From the NCBI GenBank assembly GCA_902629495.1, contig CACORA010000008.1, positions 7,265 through 71,264 on the forward strand: 64,000 nt of DNA. Direction: 5' to 3'. The notes beneath the pieces were generated by a model, which worked only from the letters and a program-made list of their open reading frames with translations, was not told the origin of the DNA and did not search any database. A program made the position numbers and the translations under genes. Below are positions 35,926-45,643 of this stretch, one piece after another. The DNA is from Planctomycetaceae bacterium (lineage in GTDB: Bacteria; Planctomycetota; Planctomycetia; Pirellulales; UBA1268). How positions within the stretch are numbered: position 1 is the stretch's first letter; the number at the start of each line of letters is the position of its first letter.

Positions 35926-37299
35926 ATGCTGTTGACACTGACAATATCACGTATGGTTATTCTGTCGCTTGTCCTCTTAGCGCCCGCTCTTTATGCAGAT
36001 GATTGGCCTTCTTTCCTTGGTCCTCAGGGCAATGGTATCTCCCGTGAAACTGGTCTTCTAAACGAATGGCCAGCCGATGGTCCCCCTGTGTTATGGAAGA
36101 AAAAAGTTGGGGAAGGGTATGCCGCTCCAGCAGTCCTTGGACAACGTCTCATTTTCTTTCATCGCAAAGACGACCAGGAGATTATTGAGTGCGTCCACCC
36201 AGAGACAGGTGTAACACTCTGGACACATGCATATGAAACGCACTTTGTTGACCCCTATGGCTACAATGGTGGTCCGCGAGCGGCCCCCGTACTGACCCCA
36301 ACACACTGTTACACCCTCGGTGCTGAAGGGGTTCTTACGTGTGTTGCAATCGATTCAGGCCATCTTCATTGGAAACGTGATCTCACTGTCGATTTCGATA
36401 TACCAGCTGGCTTTTTTGGCATCGGTTCAACCCCTCTGGTAGATAACAACAAGGTGTTTGTCATGGTAGGAGGTCATCCTCAGGAAGGGGTTGCCGCTTT
36501 TGATGCCATGACCGGCAAAACACTGTGGACGTCTGTCTGCTTTGATGATTTCCCAGACGCTCCTGTTCGTATACAAAGAGATCGTCCACCAGAAAAACTG
36601 GCGAGCTACTCATCTCCAGTACTCACGACAATCCATGATACACAGCATCTTTTATGTTTCATGCGACCTGGCATTATCTCATTAGATCCCATCAACGGTA
36701 AAAAACGCTTTGCTTTTTGGTTTCGCTCCCAACTCCATGATTCTGTGAATGCTGCCCAGCCCGTCGTGATAGGCAATCGTATCTTTCTTTCTGCCGCCTA
36801 CGACACAGGTGCTGTCATGCTAGAAGTTTCACCTGACAACACGTCGACCAACGTTGTCTGGCAAGATGAGTTTGCCATGGAAAATCATTGGTCAACTTCT
36901 ATTTATCGTGATGGTTATATTTATGGCTTTTCTGGTCGACATGAGTACGGCTCGGACTTTCGTTGCATCGATGCAAAAAACGGCAAGTTAATCTGGCGCG
37001 TACCAGATGCATCATCTTCCTCTGAAGAGGTTTTTTATGGACGTGGATCTGCTGTTTGTGCAGATGGAAGATTTATTATCTTGGGAGAACGAGGAACACT
37101 TTCATTGGCTGATGTACATCACAAGTATTTCCAAGAAATCCACCGCATGCAGATTCCTGAATTTGAATATCCGTGCTGGACAGCACCAGTGTTGTCTCAT
37201 GGCAGATTATTCATTACCGGGTGCCGACCAGTGGGAGGATCGACTCGCCAAAACCGAGAGGAATACCATCTCATCTGCCTCAATCTTTCAAAAAACTAA
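35926..37299 (+). CDS. secreted PQQ-like beta-propeller protein
   Basis: A 457-residue protein with a signal peptide (residues 1-23, ending ALYAD). It opens with DWPSFLGPQGNG, the usual start of planctomycete PQQ-like propellers. Repeated blade motifs follow, such as ETGVTLWTH, GHLHWKR, GKTLWTS and GKLIWRV. No catalytic residues of quinoprotein dehydrogenases are evident, so binding or scaffold function is more likely than enzymatic. A second such protein is encoded at 43958. Confidence 0.9.
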   Translation: MLLTLTISRMVILSLVLLAPALYADDWPSFLGPQGNGISRETGLLNEWPADGPPVLWKKKVGEGYAAPAVLGQRLIFFHRKDDQEIIECVHPETGVTLWTHAYETHFVDPYGYNGGPRAAPVLTPTHCYTLGAEGVLTCVAIDSGHLHWKRDLTVDFDIPAGFFGIGSTPLVDNNKVFVMVGGHPQEGVAAFDAMTGKTLWTSVCFDDFPDAPVRIQRDRPPEKLASYSSPVLTTIHDTQHLLCFMRPGIISLDPINGKKRFAFWFRSQLHDSVNAAQPVVIGNRIFLSAAYDTGAVMLEVSPDNTSTNVVWQDEFAMENHWSTSIYRDGYIYGFSGRHEYGSDFRCIDAKNGKLIWRVPDASSSSEEVFYGRGSAVCADGRFIILGERGTLSLADVHHKYFQEIHRMQIPEFEYPCWTAPVLSHGRLFITGCRPVGGSTRQNREEYHLICLNLSKN

Positions 37300-37482
37300 A
37301 TGGATTTCGTTCTAACTGAGCACACCGCTCTCCTACATTTTTTCTCTTCCACAACTATCGCTTCTGTCGAAAAAGATTATAGAAATTCATGTATACACAT
37401 TACCCCTATCCATCGTTACAGTCCTAAGGCCACATTTCACACACCACTTTCGGCATAACGGATTGTTGTTTAGGTTTCATTC

Positions 37483-38748
37483 ATGAGCACATCGCGAGAA
37501 CGAGAAATTGTTATTACGGGCATTGGTATTGTGAGCCCGATTGGCATTGGTGCCGACCGCTTTTGGCAGGCACTGGTTACAGGAGAGAGTGGCATTCGTC
37601 CTGTTGATCTTTTCGATGCAAGTTCACTGAAGGTTCGATTTGGTGGTCAGATCCCGGACTTCAATCCAAAACTGTATGTGCGACCACGAAAAAGCCTCAA
37701 AGTAATGAGTCGAGAAATTCAACTCGGTTTTGCGGCTGCAGACCTCGCCATACAAGATTCAAAAATATCTGAGAGTGACCTTAATCCAGATCGATTTGGT
37801 GTCGTGTTTGGTAACGACATGATTTATGCCGACCTTGAGGATCTCGAGGTTACATATCGTCGCTCAACGGCTGATGGACATTTTAACTTCCTATCGTGGT
37901 CAGAAGCGATACACGAAGAACTTCACCCTCTTTGGCTGCTCAAACATCTGCCAAATATGACTGCCTCACATATTGCTATCGCACATGATGCCCGCGGGCC
38001 CAACAACTCAATTGTGCTTGGAGATGTTTCGGGATTACTTGCACTGTGTGAAGCGGCAAGCATGATTCGTCGCGGTTGGGCTGACGTCATGCTCGTAGGA
38101 GGCACTGGGTGCCGGCTCCACCCAACGGCATTAGTGGCTCGCGGAGACTCACTTCTTTCTCACCGCACAGATGATTTCACAAAAGCATGTCGACCTTTTG
38201 ATCGCGATCGTGATGGCTTAGTCAATGGAGAGGGAGCTGCAACAATTGTGCTTGAGTCGCGAGAGCATGCTGAAAGACGTAACGCCAACATCCGGGGCAG
38301 AGTACTCACAACCGCCGCTCGCTGTGAGTCAGCAACTCTTCGTACGTTTACTGGTAAATCCCTTCAGCTTGCCCTTGAGGCGATTCTGGCTTCTACCGAA
38401 CTCACTCCTCATGATATTGGGCACATAAATGCTCATGGCGTTGGCACCATTGAAATGGATTCCGCCGAGGCAGGAGCAATTTCAAAGGTCCTTGGTGATA
38501 CACCCGTGACCGCTCCAAAAAGTTCATTTGGTCATCTCGGTGCTGGAGGCGGAGTGGTAGAACTTGCAGCAAGTGTTTTGAGCATTGAACATGGCCTTGT
38601 TCCAGCAACACTCAACTATGAGACACCTGATCCATCGTGCCCAGTAAACGTCGTTCATGGGCAAGCTCTGGATGGACGACCACCGACAGCGATTTCTATT
38701 AACCTCTGCTCAACTGGCCAAGCTGTTGCCGTGGCAATTGCACGATGA
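37483..38748 (+). CDS. beta-ketoacyl-ACP synthase-like protein with Asp at the active-site Cys
   Basis: A 421-residue FabF/KAS-II-type thiolase fold. The two active-site His motifs are intact: HINAHGVGT (His318) and SSFGHLGAGGG (His351). The nucleophile elbow, normally TACASG, reads LGDVSG, so Asp181 replaces Cys. Flanking segments GPNNS and EAASMIRRGWADVMLVGG align without gaps. Without Cys it should not form an acyl-enzyme; it may act as a decarboxylase or a chain-length-factor-like partner of another ketosynthase. No ACP or fatty-acid genes adjoin it. Confidence 0.88.
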   Translation: MSTSREREIVITGIGIVSPIGIGADRFWQALVTGESGIRPVDLFDASSLKVRFGGQIPDFNPKLYVRPRKSLKVMSREIQLGFAAADLAIQDSKISESDLNPDRFGVVFGNDMIYADLEDLEVTYRRSTADGHFNFLSWSEAIHEELHPLWLLKHLPNMTASHIAIAHDARGPNNSIVLGDVSGLLALCEAASMIRRGWADVMLVGGTGCRLHPTALVARGDSLLSHRTDDFTKACRPFDRDRDGLVNGEGAATIVLESREHAERRNANIRGRVLTTAARCESATLRTFTGKSLQLALEAILASTELTPHDIGHINAHGVGTIEMDSAEAGAISKVLGDTPVTAPKSSFGHLGAGGGVVELAASVLSIEHGLVPATLNYETPDPSCPVNVVHGQALDGRPPTAISINLCSTGQAVAVAIAR

Positions 38749-38865
38749 GTCTGCGCCTAACTGGTCGACAGTCCATTCTCCTTTTTGAGACACTGAACAA
38801 CCTCTCCAATCGTTACAATCTGCCTCGATTACAGGTAATGAGGGGACCTACTCGATACTATTTCT

Positions 38866-39135
38866 ATGAGACGACACCACCTGCTTCTCGTGGGATTACT
38901 TTTGTTTTTGGCGGGCCTACAGTTCCGCCTTGTCGAGTCGTTTACACTCAGCGAAAAATCAAGCCATTTTGTGGCTGCACAAGTCAGTCGTTCGTCACCA
39001 GCTCAGACTGAAATGCTGCAGAGTGCCCTTGGTCGAAAAGTGGTTCAACCACCGAGATGGCTTGGATTGGCACTCATGTCTGTCGGCTCTGTTTTTGCGC
39101 TGAAGAGTCTTTCCATGAGGAAACAAGCTGCCTGA
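38866..39135 (+). CDS. small membrane protein, unknown
   Basis: An 89-residue protein with a membrane segment near each end (LLLVGLLLFLAGLQF and LGLALMSVGSVFALKSL) and a basic C-terminus. The ribosome site is weak. An alternative frame at 38745 overlaps the ketosynthase stop by ATGA but has no hydrophobic pattern, so I prefer this one. Function unknown. Confidence 0.5.
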   Translation: MRRHHLLLVGLLLFLAGLQFRLVESFTLSEKSSHFVAAQVSRSSPAQTEMLQSALGRKVVQPPRWLGLALMSVGSVFALKSLSMRKQAA

Positions 39136-39216
39136 GGACGTGCCCTGAGAATATCTCTTCTCATATACGTCATGTTTTCGAAATTCCATGTGCGCACAAC
39201 TCAAAGTGAAAGCACA

Positions 39217-40668
39217 CTATACGATAGCTTCTTGGATCACATGTCCATGCACATCGGTAAGCCGCATGTCACGCCCACTAAAGCGGTATGTCAACTTTTC
39301 ATGATCAATGCCCAAAAGGTGCAACATCGTGGCATGAAGATCATGGATCCTAAACTTTTTTTCAACTACTCGATACCCAAAATCATCCGTTGAACCTATC
39401 ACCACTCCCCCCTTAACTCCTCCACCTGCCATCCACATTGAAAATGCTTGAGGATTGTGATCTCGCCCATCTTTTCCCTGAGCAAACGGCGTGCGGCCAA
39501 ATTCACTACTGCAAACAACAAGGGTGGAATCAAGTAATCCTCTGACGCGAAGATCGCGTATGAGTGCCGCAATCGGTTGGTCAACAGCACGAGCATTGTT
39601 TTCATGGCCCTCGCGCAGATTGCGATGCTGATCCCATCGATCACCTTGCACTTTCGGACACGTTAACTCGACAAATCTTACCCCTTTTTCAATCATCCTT
39701 CTGGCAAGCAAACATTCGGTTCCAAAAGTTTGTGTTGGCTTGAAGTCACTCTCCAAACCGTACTCACGCTTTGTTTCCACTGTCTCATCAGCAATATCCA
39801 GCAACCCAGGAACCTCTGTTTGCATGCGAAACGCAAGCTCTTGATTTGCAATCGCACTTTCAAGTTGATCTGATCGTGTTCCCTGCATCGCCAAGCGATC
39901 TGCAAAACCACGATCGAGTTCACGTGACAAATTTACTTTTGACAACTGATGGGCAGAGGATGCCTCTTTGGCTTTCACATTGGCAAAACCAATGGCATTT
40001 GGCTTCACAATCGATCCTTGGAATGTTGCAGGCAAAAAACCATTTGTAAAATTATCGAGGCCGCCAGGAGGAACAAGGCCTCCGTTAATGACCATGTAGC
40101 CAGGCAAATCTTGATTTTCACTGCCAAGCCCATAATTGGTCCACGCCCCCATGCTTGGTCGCCCCTGAAGGCCACTGCCAGTATGAAGAAAGTAGTTCGC
40201 ATTTGTATGTTCTGGAAACTCACTGGTCATGGAACGAATAATTGTTAATTCGTCAACGACGGTTCCAATATGAGGAAATAGATCACTGACTGGAATCCCG
40301 CTCTTTCCGTACTCTTTAAACTTCCATGGGCTAGGAAGGAGTGTGCCAATGTTATTGAATTGCGTTGCATCAACCTTGAAGAGCGAGTGTGGATCTTTGC
40401 CGACATCCTTTTCCAAACGAGGCTTTGGATCATAGGAGTCAACTTGAGATATTCCCCCGTCCATATAAAGAAAAATAATACTTCTTGCCCGAGCGCGATG
40501 ATGCAGACCTGTTTGCCAACCTGAGGACAAAGCGTGTGCGGATTGTTGATGCAATAAGAACGAAGACGCAATCCCACCAAACCCACACGAAGCCTGCAGA
40601 AGGAGTTCACGGCGCGATACAGGCAATGGACGAAATCGCTGACAGTGATATCCTGATCTCCGTGTCAT
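39217..40668 (-). CDS. DUF1501 protein (Tat-exported, sulfatase-like fold)
   Basis: A 483-residue protein with a twin-arginine leader (VSRRELLLQASCG) and AAGGA before the ATG. DUF1501 has an alkaline-phosphatase/sulfatase-like fold; FLYMDGGISQVDSYDPKP, SSEFGRTPFAQG and RDHNPQAFSMW are its typical segments. It is the last gene of a minus-strand operon after the PSD1 cytochrome gene. This pair recurs throughout planctomycetes, but its substrate is not established. Confidence 0.95.
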   Translation of the reverse strand: MTRRSGYHCQRFRPLPVSRRELLLQASCGFGGIASSFLLHQQSAHALSSGWQTGLHHRARARSIIFLYMDGGISQVDSYDPKPRLEKDVGKDPHSLFKVDATQFNNIGTLLPSPWKFKEYGKSGIPVSDLFPHIGTVVDELTIIRSMTSEFPEHTNANYFLHTGSGLQGRPSMGAWTNYGLGSENQDLPGYMVINGGLVPPGGLDNFTNGFLPATFQGSIVKPNAIGFANVKAKEASSAHQLSKVNLSRELDRGFADRLAMQGTRSDQLESAIANQELAFRMQTEVPGLLDIADETVETKREYGLESDFKPTQTFGTECLLARRMIEKGVRFVELTCPKVQGDRWDQHRNLREGHENNARAVDQPIAALIRDLRVRGLLDSTLVVCSSEFGRTPFAQGKDGRDHNPQAFSMWMAGGGVKGGVVIGSTDDFGYRVVEKKFRIHDLHATMLHLLGIDHEKLTYRFSGRDMRLTDVHGHVIQEAIV

Positions 40669-40762
40669 ATCCTATCCTTGAGTTAACATACGTTTTTGGA
40701 AATCACTTTGGACTGATCGGATTCGTGTACCTATAGCCATCATAGAATCACATTTCATCGAT

Positions 40763-43700
40763 TCACGGAACAAAAATAAATTCTTTTGTATTGATCAGCG
40801 CATGAGCAAAATCGGCCCATGCAGCTTCAAACTTTGGTTCATCGTCTATGTCCTTACCATACCGTTTCGCCTGCTCGGACAAAAACTGAAGACCCGCAGT
40901 TACCTCACTTGCATCTGGCCCTCGGGAAAATGCCTCATGATACATACGATCAATACACTGCTCTGAGGTCGCTGATAAATCAGAAAGTGTTTTCTTTGCC
41001 CACAGTGTCGCTTGCTCACTAACGAACGGATCATTCATGAGCGTAAGAGCCTGCGCTGGGACATTTGTCACATTTCGACGCCCCATCGCCTGAAAAGGAA
41101 CAGGCATATCAAATGCCAGCAGAAACTCAGGCAAGAAGTTCCGTCGAATTTTCGTGTAGACACTGCGACGACCGTTCCCATCTCGTGGCCCTGGCTTGGG
41201 ACGACCACGCCCCTCATGAAACTCAGTCAAAAACACCTCAACACTCGCTCCACCGACAGATCGATCCAACCGTCCACTGACCGCAAGAATTTTATCTCGA
41301 ATAGCCTCCCCCTCAAGACGACGAAGAGGAAAATGATGGAACAAGATGTTGCGCGGGTCTTTTTCACTTGCTAATGAGCCAGGAGTCGAACTCATGCGCC
41401 ACGTACTACTGGTGACGATTTGTCTGATGAGTTTCTTGATACTCCAACCTTCGTTTACAAATCGCACGGCAAGTGTGTCAAGTAAAGCCTGAGCCTCTGC
41501 ATCAGCTGCTTGCTCACCGAGTTTCCCAAAATTGTCTGTTGTCGGAATAATTCCACGGCCAAATAAATGATGCCAGATTCGATTGACAATCACACGACTT
41601 GTAAGTGGATTCGAAGGAGCAAGCACACAATCTGCAAGCTTCTGTCTACCAGATGAATCCCGTGGCCACTCGGGTTGATCTGGACCATCGATAGCTTCAA
41701 GAAAACGCCTGGGCGAGAGATCGCCAGGCCGAGCCGCTGAACCCTTTTGAAGGACATATTGATCAATACCATTCCCATCAAGCAGACTTGGAGCAGTGGC
41801 CGATTCAAGCTGAACCTCTGACGTGAGGGATTCTCGCTCAAGAATAAATTGATGCATTCGATTGAGCAGTTGTTTTGCTTGGATGGAATCCCAACTCAAA
41901 TCCGTGGATGCCAGTGCAGCATTCATACGCACTGGCCATGCTGCATCAATGCGCTGCGGCTGTTCCAATGACGCTACTGCTTCCGCCACTCCTACAGCAC
42001 CTTCGATAGCAGCATATTCGACATGAATAATATGTCCGGTAGACCAATCCTTGATATCGCGGCGCAAATCCTGCTTGACCCACGTCCACTGCCCCTTGGT
42101 ATCGATCGTCTTTACATGTGAGCCATACAGTGGACCAGAAAACATGACATGGCCATCCACCACTGCCACTATCTGCACATGCCCACGCACTCGATGCCAC
42201 AGCACTCCGCTTGCAACCCTCTTTTTTGGTGTCCGGAGGACTCGTCCTGCTCGATCAACTTTACCTAGCACGCCATGTTCTTTGTCTCCCGTTGATCGTG
42301 TTTTTGACCAAATCTCATCGGAATGCGCATAACTTATGGTCTCCACTTGCACCCGCTCAACGGAATCCCCATCACGCTTTGAAAGGAGTGGAAAACCCAC
42401 TTCGAATTGTTCCCACGCTACACCATCACACAGCAACGCCGTTGCCTGAGTAACCTTTGTATAGTCAGCTAATATTGTTTCATTTGAAACTTCATCTGGT
42501 GGCTTTTTCAGATGTTCTGCACCCTCTTCAATACCCGCTTGAATGCTTATCAATACTTCCAGCTGCGGCAAGACGTCCTGCCTAATCTTTTTATTTGTAG
42601 TTGCCAGACGTTTTGCCACACCTCGATTGTGCTCAATCGTCTCAAAGGGCACTTGCCGACAGCTGCTCGACATCACCATGCCGGCGATAGCGTAGTAATC
42701 TTCATCAGAAATTGCATCAAATTTGTGGTCGTGACAGCGTGCACAACCTAACGCCAATCCAAGAAATGCTTTTCCAAATGTATCGATCCTGTTGTCAATA
42801 CGATCAGCCTCATCCTGCCGTATATCAACCGGCGAGTGCACTTCTTCACCTAACAGCCAAAAACCTGTACCCACAACTGACTCATTTGCTCCCTGAGAAC
42901 TCAATCGTGGGTCATCCAGAAGATCTCCTGCAATCTGCTCACGAACAAATTGGTTATAGGGAACGTCAGCATTCAGTGTGCGAATTACCCAATCACGATA
43001 TTGCCAGGCATTGGGAATCGGAAAATCAAACTCATGCCCCCGTGATTCACAATAGCGAGTCACATCAAGCCAATGACGCGCGAAACGTTCTCCATAATGC
43101 GGCGATGCAAGAAGTTTGTCTACATATTGCTCAAAAGCATATGGATCTGAATCTTGCAGCACTCGTAAGACATCAGCCGGATCTGCCGGCAAGCCCGTGA
43201 GAATCTCACTTGCTCTCCGAACAAGTGTTTCTTTTGATGCTTCAGCAACCGGGACGATTCCTGCAGATTCAAGCCTCGATAAGACAAATCTATCGATATC
43301 GGTACGACACCATTTTTGATCTTTTACTATTGGCACCGTTGATTCTTGAGGGGCGTGCCAACACCAGTGATCTGCTTTTCTTGATGCAATATCGAAGGCA
43401 GTCATTTCAGAACGTTTACCATCATCTGGCCAAGGCAAACCACGACGCACCCATTCTTCAAGAGTATGAATAACCTCGATGGGTAACTTTCCATCTGGGG
43501 GCATTTGAAGATCACTGTCATACCGAACTGCCGCTACGAGCAAACTGTCATCTGGTTTTCCGGCTACAGCAACATCAGCGGATGAAAAGAATGCTGCACG
43601 TGAATCAAACGAAAGACCACCTTCAGGATCTCCATCTTTCGCTGTGTGACACTCACTGCAGTGTCTGATCAGCACAGGCCTTACACGAGACTCAAAAAAA

Positions 43701-43882
43701 ATAACATCTTCAGACGAGAGAGATGGGCTTTCTCCGCGAACGGGAACAGCAAGCATACTAACCAGAAGGATCCCAACAGCAAGCGTCCGTGGGCCCAATG
43801 CAATCGAAATAGTTAAAGATATCTCTCGCATGAGAACTTTATTATATCGCATGCTATCCGGTGACGTCATGAAATAATTCAT
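40763..43882 (-). CDS. PSD1 planctomycete cytochrome c protein (DUF1549/DUF1553)
   Basis: A 1039-residue exported protein. The real start may be Met18 (43831), which gives a better signal peptide; no start has a clear ribosome site. A planctomycete cytochrome C domain holds HCSECH, a single heme-binding motif near residue 75. DUF1549 follows (with GCARCHDHKFD near 385, a second CxxCH), then a beta-rich middle, then DUF1553 at the C-terminus (LTSRVIVNRIWHHLFGRG). It is cotranscribed with the downstream DUF1501 gene, 94 bases away. Probably a periplasmic redox or carbohydrate-binding partner; function not proven. Confidence 0.95.
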   Translation of the reverse strand: MNYFMTSPDSMRYNKVLMREISLTISIALGPRTLAVGILLVSMLAVPVRGESPSLSSEDVIFFESRVRPVLIRHCSECHTAKDGDPEGGLSFDSRAAFFSSADVAVAGKPDDSLLVAAVRYDSDLQMPPDGKLPIEVIHTLEEWVRRGLPWPDDGKRSEMTAFDIASRKADHWCWHAPQESTVPIVKDQKWCRTDIDRFVLSRLESAGIVPVAEASKETLVRRASEILTGLPADPADVLRVLQDSDPYAFEQYVDKLLASPHYGERFARHWLDVTRYCESRGHEFDFPIPNAWQYRDWVIRTLNADVPYNQFVREQIAGDLLDDPRLSSQGANESVVGTGFWLLGEEVHSPVDIRQDEADRIDNRIDTFGKAFLGLALGCARCHDHKFDAISDEDYYAIAGMVMSSSCRQVPFETIEHNRGVAKRLATTNKKIRQDVLPQLEVLISIQAGIEEGAEHLKKPPDEVSNETILADYTKVTQATALLCDGVAWEQFEVGFPLLSKRDGDSVERVQVETISYAHSDEIWSKTRSTGDKEHGVLGKVDRAGRVLRTPKKRVASGVLWHRVRGHVQIVAVVDGHVMFSGPLYGSHVKTIDTKGQWTWVKQDLRRDIKDWSTGHIIHVEYAAIEGAVGVAEAVASLEQPQRIDAAWPVRMNAALASTDLSWDSIQAKQLLNRMHQFILERESLTSEVQLESATAPSLLDGNGIDQYVLQKGSAARPGDLSPRRFLEAIDGPDQPEWPRDSSGRQKLADCVLAPSNPLTSRVIVNRIWHHLFGRGIIPTTDNFGKLGEQAADAEAQALLDTLAVRFVNEGWSIKKLIRQIVTSSTWRMSSTPGSLASEKDPRNILFHHFPLRRLEGEAIRDKILAVSGRLDRSVGGASVEVFLTEFHEGRGRPKPGPRDGNGRRSVYTKIRRNFLPEFLLAFDMPVPFQAMGRRNVTNVPAQALTLMNDPFVSEQATLWAKKTLSDLSATSEQCIDRMYHEAFSRGPDASEVTAGLQFLSEQAKRYGKDIDDEPKFEAAWADFAHALINTKEFIFVP

Positions 43883-43957
43883 TGAAAATTATGGTGAATA
43901 TGACGTCTCAAAGAACCAAATGATTTAGGACACGGTCTTTACATTGACAAAACGCTT

Positions 43958-45226
43958 TCATGGATTTGACAACTTAAGTGCCCACAGATGACTCCCGCTT
44001 CGAAAAACAAGATGGCCTCCGGCAACAGCTGGTGTTGCCCGGGTCTCTTCACCAAGGTTGGTTCTGCCAAGAATTTCAAGTGTGTCACTATCTGCTATGA
44101 CGACGATCTCTCCGTCACTGGAAACATTTATGATGCGCTCGCCAATGGCAATTGGCGAGGATGAAAAATTACCGCCCACTCGTCCCTTCCAAAGAAGGTT
44201 TCCGTCTTTGGCTTGAACACATGTTACAACCCCACGATCACCCCACAAATACAAACGACCATTTGATTCCAGTGGTGTTGGCACATACGGAGCTGTGCTT
44301 GTATCAATTTGGTAAGCAATTTCTGCTTTTTGATCCGGACGTTTCGGTGGTCGAATGGCAACTAGAAGATTGTTGCCTCCACCGTTACCACTTGTTCCGA
44401 TAAACAGTCCTGCCGCCTCGATTGGGGATGCCACTGTGCGTCTTGGAAAACAACGGTTCTCCCAGAGAACTTTTCCTGTTCGAGGATCAATTTCATACAC
44501 ACCGTAAACATTACTTGTGCATATCACTCTCGGATTTTCTGGTGACCTAAGCACGAGAGGCGTTGAATAGCCAGCTTTTTCTGCACCTTCACGCGGAAGC
44601 CTCCACTGCTCCTGACCAGTTGTTTTATGAATACCAATGACACATCCTGGTCCAGCCTGTTCGAGTGGAACAATGACAGTATCTTCACAAATTGAAGGAG
44701 TACTACAAAATCCATGCTGCGCTACAAAGGGACCCAGATCCATATGCCATCGACGTTTTCCCTCATGTGAAACCGCCTCAAGCCGGACGTTCTTCCTCGT
44801 TCCCCACAGCCAATAAATACCGCTTTCATCTACCGCAACCGAACCGGATGCCGAGCTATTTTGAACGTGGTGCCTCTCGATCGGACCGGGAATTTCACAC
44901 CTCCATAATTCTCTACCGGTCTTGAGGTCGTAAGAAAGCAAATATCTCACCTGAGAGGACTCATCTGCAGAAGCGAGGTAGATATGGTCATCCCAAACAA
45001 CAGGAGACGCATGGCCGACACCTGGCAATTCAGCACTCCATTTCCAATCTTTTTCTGTCCATTCCACAGGAAATGATGCTTCACCACCCTGACCAGCTCC
45101 ATTCCAACCTCTCCAACGTGACCATGTATTTTGAGATTGAACGTCAGCCGCGTTGGTGACAAGAGGTGCTCCTGCAACCAGAAAAAGGCTCAGACAACAC
45201 ATGTTTCGAATCACATTTGGCTGCAT
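43958..45226 (-). CDS. secreted PQQ-like beta-propeller protein
   Basis: A 422-residue protein from the ATG at 45226, which follows AGAGGA and gives a signal peptide ending VTNAAD. Blade motifs (GRELWRCE, GKRRWHM, GQEQWRL, GKVLWENR, GNLLWKG) indicate a PQQ-like propeller. It is the first gene of a minus-strand unit with the PSD1 cytochrome and DUF1501, 75 bases from the next gene. It is a paralogue of the protein at 35926. Confidence 0.9.
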   Translation of the reverse strand: MQPNVIRNMCCLSLFLVAGAPLVTNAADVQSQNTWSRWRGWNGAGQGGEASFPVEWTEKDWKWSAELPGVGHASPVVWDDHIYLASADESSQVRYLLSYDLKTGRELWRCEIPGPIERHHVQNSSASGSVAVDESGIYWLWGTRKNVRLEAVSHEGKRRWHMDLGPFVAQHGFCSTPSICEDTVIVPLEQAGPGCVIGIHKTTGQEQWRLPREGAEKAGYSTPLVLRSPENPRVICTSNVYGVYEIDPRTGKVLWENRCFPRRTVASPIEAAGLFIGTSGNGGGNNLLVAIRPPKRPDQKAEIAYQIDTSTAPYVPTPLESNGRLYLWGDRGVVTCVQAKDGNLLWKGRVGGNFSSSPIAIGERIINVSSDGEIVVIADSDTLEILGRTNLGEETRATPAVAGGHLVFRSGSHLWALKLSNP

Positions 45227-45349
45227 GTATTTCCTCTCTTTCTCACTTTTGAGAACCAACGGCTGCAGACAGAACCGCTCTGCCGCTTTATCCGTATACC
45301 TAACAGGGGCAAGGAATATTTCTAAGCAACATCAAGGATTTCACCCACC

Positions 45350-45571
45350 ATGATATCCAAAGCAAAAGCCTTGCAAAAAGTGTCTCACGCATCAAATCTT
45401 TCCCTTTTTGTCTGCTGCCTCGCCATTACGCCCCTTGCGGGCATGATTGCCGGCCCAATACTTGGCATGGGACGGATTGAAGCAGTTTTCTTTGCCTATG
45501 TTCTTGCTCTTGGCATCTGCTTTGCGACAGCCCTTTTTGAGTCTCTTCTGTCGTGGCAACACCAAAAATAG
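45350..45571 (+). CDS. small two-helix membrane protein
   Basis: A 73-residue protein with two hydrophobic segments (LSLFVCCLAITPLAGMIAG and VFFAYVLALGICFATALF) joined by a short loop. An AAGGA is about 12 bases upstream, a weak match. I do not recognise the family. Glycine-rich packing suggests a small integral membrane subunit. Confidence 0.6.
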   Translation: MISKAKALQKVSHASNLSLFVCCLAITPLAGMIAGPILGMGRIEAVFFAYVLALGICFATALFESLLSWQHQK

Positions 45572-45643
45572 GTATGCACGTAGCCCGTGCCTCACGTAGT
45601 AATCCCATTAATAATACAATACAAATTTAATCAAAAAGTGAAG

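Noticed and set aside
38745..39011. 88-codon frame overlapping the ketosynthase stop by ATGA
   Set aside because: The overlap is attractive, but the protein has no hydrophobic or domain pattern, and the frame at 38866 looks like a real membrane protein.
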